This document shows positions 1 to 7,498 of a stretch of DNA of 23,302 nucleotides, piece by piece (within the stretch, counting starts at the first letter, position 1; the number at the start of each line of letters is the position of its first letter). Where the stretch lies: positions 1 to 23,302 of IMG/VR virus record IMGVR_UViG_3300045952_000373. One strand, given 5' to 3'. The translations under genes and the position numbers were made by a program. The notes under the pieces are model-generated. The model did not search any database and was not told the DNA's origin. It saw only the letters and a list, made by a program, of their open reading frames with translations. Source of the stretch: a virus.

Positions 1-2871
1 GGCTGTGTAGTCTCCGAAGAGATGAAGCCGTTCGATACTCGTCGGATGCATACTCGCCACATCCAGAACGGTAACTTCCTCGTATATGCCTGGTTCGGCA
101 TACACATAACCCCCCTCACCAACGGTTTCTCCATGGTACGTACTTTCCTTTCCATCAAATCGGTACCCTGGGAATTGCTGGGCGAGATCGGTGTAGATGA
201 ACTTGCTCTGTGGGTTCTTGTCTTCACCGAAAATGATTCGTGCGGTGTGTTGCTGCGTGGTGTGGTTGACAGTGAGGCCCGAAATATCCGCAAGGATCTC
301 TCGAGCCACGAAGTCCTGACGCCTCGACTCGAAGACTGCTTCAGTCGAGATGACGTCATTGGCGCAGTACTCGATCACGACAGGCCACTTCTCCACAGGG
401 ACAGGCTCATCCCAAGGCAAGTCGAGCTCCAAGTGATAGATGCCCAACTCGATCTGGAATTTCTTGAGTCCCTGCTTCTTCGAACTGAAGTCGTAAATAT
501 CCGTGTAGGAGAGATTGTACGCTTCACCGAAGAGCGCACTTGACTTGTCGGCGATCAGGTCCTGACTGAGCTTGTACAACTGAGCATTGTCATACCCAAG
601 GTAGCGCCCATAGAGAATGTGGTTGTCGTAGCGCCGATTGTTGAACCCAACCAACTTGAGGTTGAAGAGGGGCTCAATCTCCTGCGCTGACGGATTTACC
701 ATCTTCGCCACAGTTCCACCTGCAGGCTTCCAGCACACCACGAAGAGGTTCGGATAGACCTCCACATCGAAGAACACCAACGGACTGTCGTCATGTGTTG
801 ACGGCGCTGGCATGTCGTTCTTGCCGACGAATTTCATCGTCTGCACGACCTTGATGCAGTCACTCGAGTGATGTGAGCTCTTGGCTGCAAACGCCAGAAT
901 CTTCGGGCGCATGTCCAAGATGTTGTAGCTCAGACCAGAGTCGTATGCCTCTTCGAGGATATGATGGATGAAGTCGACTGACGGCTTGGTACCTGGGTGG
1001 ATCTCCTTGCGGAGATTCCTCTCAACGAGTTCACGAAGAGCCTTCTCGCTCTTCATGTTTTTCTCTTCAATCACTTTTCGCTCCTTCTTTGGAAGCCCCG
1101 AACTGATCTCGGCAATGTCGAGATCGTTGCATTTCGTGAGCTTTCTACGAAGCGACTGGTCCCCAAGCAGCGTCTTTACTTCGATTCCCACGTCGTAGAT
1201 GTTGGACAGCTCGTGAACGTCCCCAGTGTAAATATAATGCAGGTGTACACCAAATCCACTCTGGGAGAGTTCTGTGTATGTTGGAGGCCACTTGGCTGCC
1301 TCCATGAGGTTCTGTTCGAGGTCCTTTTCCCCGTTCTCGTCGACCAAGTCGAAGTCGATTACAATATGGTTCTCAGGAACTTTCACCCAGTGTAACTGGG
1401 TTGTATCCAGATCCTCGAGGACCGTGTCCACTCGATTCCACTTGTATCCAGGGAACCCGCTGTCTTTGGCGTACTGAGCCGGTGCAGATGCGTATCCGTT
1501 GTTGAAGACGGAGTCAGTGTGCTCACTGAAGTCGTGCAGCTCAATAGAATATGGAGGCAGATGAAGTTCTACTGGTCTCATCTTGAACACATCCTTGTAG
1601 CCAGAGTACCAGTTACGATGACGCTCTCCCTCGACCGTTGCTCGTTCTTCTACGTGGTCGAAGTAGTTCTCCAACTCTGAGCGGAATTTGTACATAGGCC
1701 AGCGAGGAACACCTGACTCCTCGCAGTACTGCTTGTACATCTCCCATGCCTGCTTCAATGACACGCCGTCCTGAGACTTGAAGACGTCGTGACACGATTC
1801 GACATAGTTGAAGAAGAAATCCGTCTGGTACTGCATCTTTGTTGGTGTGTAGTCGCTGTAGTAGTTCTTACCCAGCTTCTCATACACCTCGAGGCAATGA
1901 TGTGCAATGCCTCCAAGCTCAAACTTGACCTTGTTGAGAATATCGTGGTAGCGACCATTCTCGATCAAGCGCCCTGATGGCGTGACATCGATCAAACGTC
2001 GGATGACACCAGCTTTGGCGTTACGGATTTTGACAGGCTCGTTCGTTCCGATGAAGAGAAATGCCCTCGGAATGATCGAAACAGGTTTCAGGTACTTCTC
2101 GTTGATCGAGATCTCTTCGTGTGCTGTGATGGTGTTGAGAAGCGTGTTGTCTTCGATTCTCGACATGTCTCCATCGTGCTGAATCGCCACAAGCGGATTG
2201 TGCTTGAATGGTGCAGTAGCAAACGTGTTGTTGAGTCCTGTCAAATCCTTGGCGTTGAATATGGTCGAGTAGCCATCGAACAAGTCCTCAACAATGTTGA
2301 GAATAGTCGACTTACCGCTACCTGGAGGACCATAGAAGACCAAGAACTTCTGAATATGCACAGAGTCACCAGAGACGATTGCTCCGATGGCCCATTCGAT
2401 CTTCTCCCGTTCCTCTTCGTTGTAGAGAGTCCCTACAAGCTCGTCCCAAGCTTCGTAGCCGCTTGGCTCAAGAGAATATGGCAGACGATGCGTAGCATAG
2501 TCAGTCTTCTTGGTCTCCGTGTTTTGGAAGATAAGATGCCCGTCGAGGTCCCGCCTGTTTTCAGGCAGGCTCTCAATGAACCTCCGCACTCCAACCCACA
2601 TCTTGGTGTCCCAGTTGCGCAGGTATTTCACCCACGTGTTGGCACCAGTCTTCTCTCGGTACTCACGATCGAAACGAGCAAGATCTGCATCGACAAGTCT
2701 TTGCAGATCATACTCGTCTTTCGACCACAAACCCGTCACCTCATCCCAAACCGCCTGGAATGAGCCGTGGTTGACCAAGACATCTGTGATCCGTCTGTCA
2801 ATGACCCACTCTGGGTATATGACGTGTGTTCCGTCCTTTTCACGAGCTATGCGGATATCGTAAAAGTCCAA
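1..2871 (-). CDS. Fused SF3 (D5-type) helicase - AEP primase - exonuclease/family B DNA polymerase, 3' end outside window
   Basis: One uninterrupted frame of 957 codons reaches the window edge without a stop. Residues 181-189 are a Walker A loop (GPPGSGKST), DGD at 233-235 fits Walker B, FIGTNEP has the sensor Asn at 277, and Arg291-Arg292 fits the SF3 arginine finger; a D5-type winged-helix tail follows (SLKQAWEMYKQYCEESG). A primase-polymerase-like domain then shows IDFD (Asp506, Asp508) and SGFGVHLHY (His543). Next come exonuclease motifs FDVEVYPN (Asp702, Glu704), GFNNRRYDN (Asp749) and YCAND (Tyr835, Asp839), then family B motif A, DVASMHPTSI, from Asp937. The rest of the polymerase lies beyond base 1. 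I chose TTG at 2871 because a GAGGGGG ribosome site sits 5 nt upstream and the upstream gene stops in the same frame at 2884. Predicted role: phage genome replication in the cytoplasm. Domain calls are from motifs; the primase call is the least certain. Confidence 0.87.
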   Translation of the reverse strand, partial: MDFYDIRIAREKDGTHVIYPEWVIDRRITDVLVNHGSFQAVWDEVTGLWSKDEYDLQRLVDADLARFDREYREKTGANTWVKYLRNWDTKMWVGVRRFIESLPENRRDLDGHLIFQNTETKKTDYATHRLPYSLEPSGYEAWDELVGTLYNEEEREKIEWAIGAIVSGDSVHIQKFLVFYGPPGSGKSTILNIVEDLFDGYSTIFNAKDLTGLNNTFATAPFKHNPLVAIQHDGDMSRIEDNTLLNTITAHEEISINEKYLKPVSIIPRAFLFIGTNEPVKIRNAKAGVIRRLIDVTPSGRLIENGRYHDILNKVKFELGGIAHHCLEVYEKLGKNYYSDYTPTKMQYQTDFFFNYVESCHDVFKSQDGVSLKQAWEMYKQYCEESGVPRWPMYKFRSELENYFDHVEERATVEGERHRNWYSGYKDVFKMRPVELHLPPYSIELHDFSEHTDSVFNNGYASAPAQYAKDSGFPGYKWNRVDTVLEDLDTTQLHWVKVPENHIVIDFDLVDENGEKDLEQNLMEAAKWPPTYTELSQSGFGVHLHYIYTGDVHELSNIYDVGIEVKTLLGDQSLRRKLTKCNDLDIAEISSGLPKKERKVIEEKNMKSEKALRELVERNLRKEIHPGTKPSVDFIHHILEEAYDSGLSYNILDMRPKILAFAAKSSHHSSDCIKVVQTMKFVGKNDMPAPSTHDDSPLVFFDVEVYPNLFVVCWKPAGGTVAKMVNPSAQEIEPLFNLKLVGFNNRRYDNHILYGRYLGYDNAQLYKLSQDLIADKSSALFGEAYNLSYTDIYDFSSKKQGLKKFQIELGIYHLELDLPWDEPVPVEKWPVVIEYCANDVISTEAVFESRRQDFVAREILADISGLTVNHTTQQHTARIIFGEDKNPQSKFIYTDLAQQFPGYRFDGKESTYHGETVGEGGYVYAEPGIYEEVTVLDVASMHPTSIERLHLFGDYTA

Positions 2872-2883
2872 CGGAACCCCCTC

Positions 2884-3414
2884 TCATGCAGTTAGTTCTT
2901 GGTCTTCCAAATATGCGAAGAACTGATACCAGACCTCCACCTTCGTTTGATCGTGATTCGTCTCACTCAAGGGAAACAACCCACCTTGACCAACAGCGTT
3001 GTACTGCCTCCACACGAATTTGTAGAGGACGGCATCGACGTAATCGATGTCAAATACAGAATCACACTGCTCTTCAAGGCCGAGATTTCTCAAGAAATGC
3101 CAGAACCACCAGCTTACGGTGCGTCTTGCCTGAAACTCAGCTCTACGAGAGAGTGCAAGGAGCATCTCGAACACTGAACATTCGAAATGCTCCCAGCCTT
3201 CATCCCGTTCGAACCCTGACTCAAACAAGAATTCCTCTCGAAGCTCGATTCCATCCATGGCTCTGTTATCGTCTCCAACCAACAGCCAGACGTACTCAGT
3301 ACTGAACAGGCGTCGAAACAATTTCCAGTATGTCGTGGATGGACTGTGAACTTCGAGGTATAGGACCTTTGCACAGAGCCAGTTGAAATATAGGTTTTCA
3401 AGCGGCTCGTCCAT
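2884..3414 (-). CDS. Conserved actinophage protein of unknown function, 176 aa
   Basis: The start is the ATG at 3414 (MDEPLENLYFNWLCAKV), with AGGAG 7 nt upstream overlapping the stop of the previous gene; the frame is open further upstream but that part lies inside the neighbour. The protein is rich in Trp, Tyr and Phe, with no signal peptide or membrane segment. From memory it matches a widespread actinophage family containing TYWKL, GDDNR, ELR-EFL and a CSVxEML-ALSRRAEF motif. I know of no assigned function. It lies directly upstream of the helicase-primase-polymerase gene and its stop is 12 nt from that gene's TTG start, so the two are probably translated together. A replication-linked role is inferred only from position. 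Confidence 0.85.
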   Translation of the reverse strand: MDEPLENLYFNWLCAKVLYLEVHSPSTTYWKLFRRLFSTEYVWLLVGDDNRAMDGIELREEFLFESGFERDEGWEHFECSVFEMLLALSRRAEFQARRTVSWWFWHFLRNLGLEEQCDSVFDIDYVDAVLYKFVWRQYNAVGQGGLFPLSETNHDQTKVEVWYQFFAYLEDQELTA

Positions 3415-3418
3415 GATC

Positions 3419-4210
3419 CTACTCCTGACGGAACTTCCGAGGAGAGTGCTCATGCTTGACATCTGCCCTTCGAGCTCGCTCTTCAACCTGATTGCCCAAG
3501 ACAATCATCTCGTACGAACCCGGATCTCTCAGTACCTCGTACTCTGCTTGCAGTCGCTCATTGCGAATATAGCAGACGTTGGCATCCTTTGATCCGTGTC
3601 CGAACTTGAGCTCCCCCACCACGGAGACCCAGTCGTAAATTGGTACATCCTTCGAGTCGGTAAGGATCTTGTCGCCTTCGTACCAAGTCAACGTTGACTG
3701 GCTCTCCCACTCCATCTCATCCGCCATGAATTCGTCTATGTGAATCACATAAACAGATTGACGACGACGCTCGTTGAGTTCGATGGCGTAGTCCCATTCG
3801 TCTCCGGCTGTGTCGAAGACGTTTGTGACAACTTTCGTGTCTGTGTCCGTCTCTTGTTCTGCTGTCTGGACGGCGTGCTCAACCTCCAAGAGCTCGGATG
3901 CAGCCTTTTCGACAACTCCCGTTCCGAGTCCCTTGACGCTTTCGAGGAATCGAAGTCCATTCTCCTTCAACTCCCTTGTGACCAAGGCTGCCTGCTGGAT
4001 CTGCAGGTTGAATTCACGATCCTTCTCGGCTCGTTCGAAATCAAGCTCGAGTTGAACCTGATGTACCTCGGCGATCTCATCCTTGACTGTGCGAACCTTC
4101 TGTCTTGTGAGAAGAAGTCCGACGCCGATTCCGAGTCCGACACCAGCCAGGAGACCGCCAGCAGCAGCTGTCCAACGGCTCTGACCCAGTTTGACGAGTG
4201 TTTCATTCAC
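3419..4210 (-). CDS. Phage membrane protein with one N-terminal segment and coiled-coil region, 263 aa
   Basis: The start ATG at 4210 follows GGAGGGAAGGTGA and lies 10 nt past the stop of the upstream gene. Residues about 14-35 are a Gly/Leu-rich hydrophobic helix (AAAGGLLAGVGLGIGVGLLL). Residues about 40-125 are charged and helical with heptad-like spacing, probably a coiled coil. The last 130 residues look globular and end in a basic, polar tail. This suggests a membrane-anchored protein with a cytoplasmic body. It follows another membrane protein and precedes the conserved 176-aa protein. The family is familiar from actinophage genomes, but I cannot give it a function. Confidence 0.85.
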   Translation of the reverse strand: MNETLVKLGQSRWTAAAGGLLAGVGLGIGVGLLLTRQKVRTVKDEIAEVHQVQLELDFERAEKDREFNLQIQQAALVTRELKENGLRFLESVKGLGTGVVEKAASELLEVEHAVQTAEQETDTDTKVVTNVFDTAGDEWDYAIELNERRRQSVYVIHIDEFMADEMEWESQSTLTWYEGDKILTDSKDVPIYDWVSVVGELKFGHGSKDANVCYIRNERLQAEYEVLRDPGSYEMIVLGNQVEERARRADVKHEHSPRKFRQE

Positions 4211-4219
4211 CTTCCCTCC

Positions 4220-5080
4220 TCAGATCTTGTTGATGATGACCCCGTCGACGTTGAAGTCGAGCAAGATCACCGGCTCATGACCGTTTACGAATTGGATTGA
4301 CTGCGGATCGAAGATTCCGAAGTCGATGTAGTTGTCTCCCTCTCCGCCAAGGAGCCAACCAACAGACTGGCCAGCTACCGATCTGTTAATCCCCAAGGCG
4401 TCATACACCTCGTTGAGAAACACATGGCCTCTGGCCTGCAAGAGTTGATTGAAGTAGTTCTGCTGAACCTGAACAAATATCCGATTCCGTTCCGGATCCT
4501 TGTACCAATTCGCAGACCCCTGATCGAAGAAGCGAGCGTACGGAGACCACTTCGAAGGATCTGCGCTCTTGATCGTGAGCGCTCGACCTTTCTCGTCCGT
4601 CGTCTTCTCTTCGGTGACGCCGTAATAGAGCTCTCGCTCTTTGTCGACGCCGACCTCTGCACGGACCCGTTCACGGTATTCCATGTACGCCGTGTGCAGA
4701 GCAGAATATGCCAACGCAAGCGCCTGATTGCGCTTGGCCAGCTGAACGTGTGAACACGTGAGAAGAGCAACCGAAGCTGCTCCGACACCGATCGCTGGTG
4801 AATATGCCTTCACCAAACGACCGGCGCTCCGGATGTACACATGGGCCACATCGCTACGAGTGACCTTTCCCTCCTGCTCCGGATCTCCGTCCTTCACAGT
4901 GTCGATGTCCTGCTGGATCTCGTCCAGCATCTTCTCGACCTTGAGAGTTGCACGACACGCCAGCACCGCACTGCCGACGACACCAACGAGTCCGACACCG
5001 AACAGAATATGCGGGCTGTTCTGCTTGAGCGAGAGCTGAGTCCTACCCAAGGCAAGCGTCATTTTGTTTTTGATTGACAT
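4220..5080 (-). CDS. Phage membrane protein (DUF6353-like), 286 aa
   Basis: The start ATG at 5080 overlaps the preceding stop (TGATG) and has GAGGAGG upstream. Two hydrophobic segments are visible: residues about 24-45 (ILFGVGLVGVVGSAVLACRA) and about 93-112 (YSPAIGVGAASVALLTCSHV). Between and after them come helical, charged stretches, including KRNQALALAYSALHTAYMEY. The C-terminal part holds LNEVYDALGI and SVGWLLGG. It is clearly related to the 251-aa protein at 6442-7197: both carry NSP followed by a hydrophobic segment, a second segment beginning Y-P, a Y-E(R/K)-V-EG/VG helix and a VGW motif. I recall this layout as DUF6353. Function unknown; probably sits in the host membrane. Confidence 0.85.
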   Translation of the reverse strand: MSIKNKMTLALGRTQLSLKQNSPHILFGVGLVGVVGSAVLACRATLKVEKMLDEIQQDIDTVKDGDPEQEGKVTRSDVAHVYIRSAGRLVKAYSPAIGVGAASVALLTCSHVQLAKRNQALALAYSALHTAYMEYRERVRAEVGVDKERELYYGVTEEKTTDEKGRALTIKSADPSKWSPYARFFDQGSANWYKDPERNRIFVQVQQNYFNQLLQARGHVFLNEVYDALGINRSVAGQSVGWLLGGEGDNYIDFGIFDPQSIQFVNGHEPVILLDFNVDGVIINKI

Positions 5081-5718
5081 CAGACCTCCTCGGTCGGTGG
5101 CAGGTCGAGCAAATATCCATCACGGACTTGCCGCACCTCTGCTTGGTTGAGATACGTCCAGCCCCACTTGTTTTCGATGGGACTCACCGGCAGACCCATG
5201 AGCTGATGCAGGTCTGCAATGGACGCAACTCCGTACTTCTCGATGATGTCCAACAGACGCTCGAGAACTGTTTCCGCCTCCTGCCTCGTGGACAGGACGT
5301 AATCGTTGGTCTCACGCCGCACCTGACGGTACGAGTGACGCTGATCCGGCAAGGCTGGACGTCCGTATCGAGGGTCGTCATACCTGGATGGTCCTGAGAG
5401 CGTGAACCTGGACCTGTAGTCCGTGTACTGTGATGGACGCCGAGCACGAACCGTCTCTCCGTAGACGAGACGCTCCAGACCTCTGCTTCCGCTGTCGAAG
5501 ACCATGTTGCGAAGGCCCGGCAGAAGCACGTCCCTTGCAACGAAACTGAGAGCTGACTTGAACTCTCCGCCGAAGAAAATGGCTCGGACCTTGTGTCCGA
5601 ATGACCGTTCCCTCTTGATCACCTCTCCGGTGACAACAGGTTCGATCTCCTTCTTCTTTTCTTCTTTGTCGGCCTCTTCCTTGGCCTTCTTGCTGTTGCC
5701 TGCATAATCCATACTCAT
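5080..5718 (-). CDS. Conserved actinophage protein of unknown function, 212 aa
   Basis: The start ATG at 5718 (MSMDYAG) follows AAAGGAGCC; a second ATG two codons in is possible. The N-terminus is Lys/Glu-rich and disordered (residues 1-30), then comes PVVTGEVIKRERSFGHKVR, an amphipathic FFGG-containing region and an Arg/Tyr/Ser-rich, low-complexity stretch (about residues 90-135). The C-terminal domain (about 140-212) is helical, contains EAETVLERLLDIIEKYGVAS and ADLHQLMGL, and ends with WGWTYL and GYLLDLP. This architecture is very common in actinophages next to tail or membrane genes, but no role is known to me. The basic central part could bind nucleic acid, which is only a guess. Confidence 0.85.
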   Translation of the reverse strand: MSMDYAGNSKKAKEEADKEEKKKEIEPVVTGEVIKRERSFGHKVRAIFFGGEFKSALSFVARDVLLPGLRNMVFDSGSRGLERLVYGETVRARRPSQYTDYRSRFTLSGPSRYDDPRYGRPALPDQRHSYRQVRRETNDYVLSTRQEAETVLERLLDIIEKYGVASIADLHQLMGLPVSPIENKWGWTYLNQAEVRQVRDGYLLDLPPTEEV

Positions 5719-5721
5719 TGG

Positions 5722-6141
5722 TCAGGCTCCTTTCACTGGTGGTGGAAGTTGTGCAGCATCGATTCGCTTGATTTCGTCCTGCATGTCTTTGGGGAGAATG
5801 CCCTGGATGAACGTCGACATTGTTGTCTCGTTCGTGGCGAGTTGGATGAACAGTTCGTCGAACGCAGCCGACTGTTCGAAATCCTCTCGCAGTTGATCGT
5901 TCTTGATGAACCGTTTGCCGTCATCGGACTTCTGTCCGTACGCCATCAACACGATCTGCTTGAAAAGTTTGATGAGCGCCTTGTGATCCTCCGTTTTGAC
6001 GATCGTTCGGATGAACTCGTCCAGTCCGCCCTTTTCGACGTACTCCAATTCCACGATCTCAGCCCGTGTGAGGTTGAAGTAGAAGGTGTCCGTCTGTTCG
6101 TCACCGTTGAAGTCGGTGTATTTGATGTCTCGCTTAAGCAT
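5722..6141 (-). CDS. Conserved phage protein (MLKRDIKYTDFNG family), 139 aa
   Basis: The start is the ATG at 6141, with AAGGAAAG about 6 nt upstream. The frame stays open further upstream, but that part runs through a terminator-like hairpin and is unlikely to be translated. The protein is soluble and acidic, with the motif order IKYTDFNGDE, FYFNLTRAEI, VLMAYGQKSDDGKRFIKN, and a C-terminal FIQGILPKDM. This family is widespread in phages of Gram-positive bacteria and is usually placed near virion assembly genes. I consider an assembly or chaperone-like role possible but unproven. Its stop overlaps the ribosome site region of the next gene, and it is the first gene of the operon leading to the replication protein. 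Confidence 0.85.
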   Translation of the reverse strand: MLKRDIKYTDFNGDEQTDTFYFNLTRAEIVELEYVEKGGLDEFIRTIVKTEDHKALIKLFKQIVLMAYGQKSDDGKRFIKNDQLREDFEQSAAFDELFIQLATNETTMSTFIQGILPKDMQDEIKRIDAAQLPPPVKGA

Positions 6142-6160
6142 GTGACTTTCCTTGTCTGGT

Positions 6161-6200
6161 GAAAGAGAAAAGAAGAGAGCGCTTGTGGCGCTCCCCTCTT
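6161..6200 (-). terminator. Rho-independent terminator-like hairpin
   Basis: On the minus strand a 13-bp stem (two or three G-U pairs) with a CACAA loop is followed by a T-rich tail (TTCTCTTTC). It lies 14 nt after the 58-aa gene and just ahead of the operon starting at 6141. No copy of the TATAAT element lies between it and that operon. Confidence 0.75.
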
Positions 6201-6213
6201 GTTGGATCACTGA

Positions 6214-6390
6214 TCACTCAGTAATGCCCTTGTTCCGGTAGTTCCTGATCGCCGACAGTCCTCTCAGGTAGCCCTGCTCAGCACCCTTGCTTGCCACCAT
6301 GCCTGCTAGTGCGCAGACGACGGTGATCGCAACGGTGTGAGCGATGACGCCCTTCGTTGAATTGCTGTCGAACAGTTCGTTCCGATCCAT
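6214..6390 (-). CDS. Small membrane protein, 58 aa
   Basis: ATG at 6390 is preceded by AAGGAG 8 nt upstream, and the conserved TATAAT element lies 25 nt upstream of the start. The peptide begins MDRNELFDSNSTKGV, has one hydrophobic segment at residues about 15-34 (VIAHTVAITVVCALAGMVAS) and a basic C-terminal tail with RNYRNKG. It looks like a single-span membrane protein. It is followed by a strong terminator, so it forms its own short transcription unit. No family recognised. Confidence 0.8.
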   Translation of the reverse strand: MDRNELFDSNSTKGVIAHTVAITVVCALAGMVASKGAEQGYLRGLSAIRNYRNKGITE

Positions 6391-6410
6391 TACATTCTCC
6401 TTGTTTGGTT

Positions 6411-6440
6411 CTCCTATTATAGGGTGTGTAAATCTTGCGA
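6411..6440 (-). promoter_or_regulatory. Conserved TATAAT element, copy 1
   Basis: Minus strand reads TCGCA, 14 nt, TATAAT, then AGGAG. It lies directly after the stop of the 251-aa gene and 25 nt before the ATG of the 58-aa gene. Confidence 0.7.
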
Positions 6441-6441
6441 C

Positions 6442-7197
6442 TTACTTCAGGAGACCCTCATAGAGAGGTCTGTAATAGTTGTACTCGAATGCAAGACACG
6501 GTCTTCCGTCCTCTGTCAGGACCGTTGAGAAGTGCAATTCGAGCAGTTTGTCGGACACCCACCCAACGTCCGCAGAGAACTGAGTGGGTTGCAGTCCGAG
6601 AAGGTAGTACAACTCGTCCATCGAGCAAGTATCCTGTTGGAGAAGCTGCTCATTGAGTTTGTTCACCGCCTTCCGCAAGCTCTCCATATCGCTGGTGAAG
6701 TATCGCCCTGTGTAGAGCTCGCAGCAGAGCACGTTCCCTGGCCCTGAAATCAGCATCGGAGGATTTGCGTGGACTTTGTCTTCGGCCAACTTGGCCCGGA
6801 TAGCGGCTTCCTTCTTCTCCCCGATCTCCTCGATGACCTTCTCCTTGTACTCGGAATAAGCACGCTCGGTTAGCGCAAACGCAGCCTGTGCGGCGATTGC
6901 ACGGTTGTGTCCGATACGTGTCGTCCCGATAACGCAAGTAGAGGTCAAGACTACGGCAACAGCCGGCGGAATATAGCACTTCCATACCAACTTTGCGTGA
7001 CGCTTGCGCCTGTCCTTCGGAAACTCCGCCGGTCCTCCTGGATGCCGGTTGTAGTCCGCCATGCGGATGATCTTGTCCGCCTTGAGTGCTGCTTTTCCCG
7101 ACAAATATGCCGTTGCCAGGACTCCAATCACAGATGCGCCTGTGAGCAGCGTTGGAGAGTTGTGACGTACGCTCCTGATGATCGGGTCGAGCTTCAA
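6442..7197 (-). CDS. Phage membrane protein (DUF6353-like), 251 aa, TTG start
   Basis: The chosen start is TTG at 7197, with GAGGT 4 nt upstream, overlapping the stop of the 42-aa gene; no ATG fits without a long overlap. Residues about 13-33 are hydrophobic (TLLTGASVIGVLATAYLSGK) and a second segment lies at about 75-95 (YIPPAVAVVLTSTCVIGTTR). A charged helix follows (RAYSEYKEKVIEEIGEKKE), then a Cys-containing domain with MDELYYLLGL and VGWVSDK. It shares this whole plan with the protein at 4220-5080, so the two are paralogues. Function unknown. The TATAAT element copy 1 begins 1 nt after its stop. Confidence 0.85.
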   Translation of the reverse strand: MKLDPIIRSVRHNSPTLLTGASVIGVLATAYLSGKAALKADKIIRMADYNRHPGGPAEFPKDRRKRHAKLVWKCYIPPAVAVVLTSTCVIGTTRIGHNRAIAAQAAFALTERAYSEYKEKVIEEIGEKKEAAIRAKLAEDKVHANPPMLISGPGNVLCCELYTGRYFTSDMESLRKAVNKLNEQLLQQDTCSMDELYYLLGLQPTQFSADVGWVSDKLLELHFSTVLTEDGRPCLAFEYNYYRPLYEGLLK

Positions 7198-7322
7198 CGG
7201 TACCTCATTTCCCGAACGAAGACCCAGATGAGCCAGAGGCCGCAGGTGAACAGCGTCATGAAGCAGTCTCCCATGAAGTGGAAAAAGCCATAGCGACGCC
7301 GATATGGGTAACAATCTCTCAT
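7194..7322 (-). CDS. Small membrane protein, 42 aa
   Basis: ATG at 7322 has AAAGGAGTAATGAC upstream. The peptide starts MRDCYPYRRRYGFFHF and then has a hydrophobic, Cys-containing segment (residues about 19-35: DCFMTLFTCGLWLIWVF) before REMRYR. The layout basic head, single span, basic tail recurs in small proteins of many actinophages. Its stop overlaps the TTG start of the next gene by 4 nt, so the two are probably translationally coupled. A terminator-like hairpin lies just upstream, between it and the nearest TATAAT element. Confidence 0.75.
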   Translation of the reverse strand: MRDCYPYRRRYGFFHFMGDCFMTLFTCGLWLIWVFVREMRYR

Positions 7323-7344
7323 GTCATTACTCCTTTGCTTTCGA

Positions 7345-7380
7345 CAGAGAAATAAAGAGAGCACTTGTGGTACTCTCTTT
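7345..7380 (-). terminator. Terminator-like hairpin in leader of the 42-aa gene
   Basis: An 11-bp stem (AAAGAGAGTAC paired with GTGCTCTCTTT, one G-U) with a CACAA loop, then ATTTCTCTG. It stands between TATAAT element copy 2 and the 42-aa gene, so it can act as an attenuator or end a small RNA. Confidence 0.7.
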
Positions 7381-7467
7381 TGCCTTCCTGAGAAGTAGCC
7401 ATTTGTTGCACCCCCGTTTCCGTAAGATGCAACTAAGCCCCCGTTTCCGTAAGACCGTTATGGCTTC
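7381..7467 (-). other. Non-coding leader after element copy 2, with direct repeat
   Basis: About 87 nt with no convincing gene. It holds two copies of a 17-nt repeat and ends at the hairpin 7345-7380. The only ATG (at about 7405) lacks a good ribosome site and would read through the terminator. A transcript of about 110 nt from element copy 2 to the hairpin would be a small RNA or an attenuated leader. Confidence 0.5.
7411..7454 (-). repeat. 17-bp direct repeat, period 27
   Basis: TCTTACGGAAACGGGGG (minus strand) occurs exactly at 7454-7438 and again at 7427-7411, with 10 nt between the copies. It lies in the non-coding leader downstream of element copy 2. Confidence 0.9.
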
Positions 7468-7497
7468 CTCTCATTATAGGCGTTGTAAATCTTGCGA
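7468..7497 (-). promoter_or_regulatory. Conserved TATAAT element, copy 2
   Basis: TCGCA, 14 nt, TATAAT, then GAGAGG. It starts right after the stop of the 154-aa gene and faces a non-coding leader rather than a gene. Confidence 0.7.
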
Positions 7498-7498
7498 C

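Noticed and set aside
22-543. 173-codon open frame on the plus strand
   Set aside because: It is antisense to the polymerase part of the large minus-strand gene, which has clear motifs.
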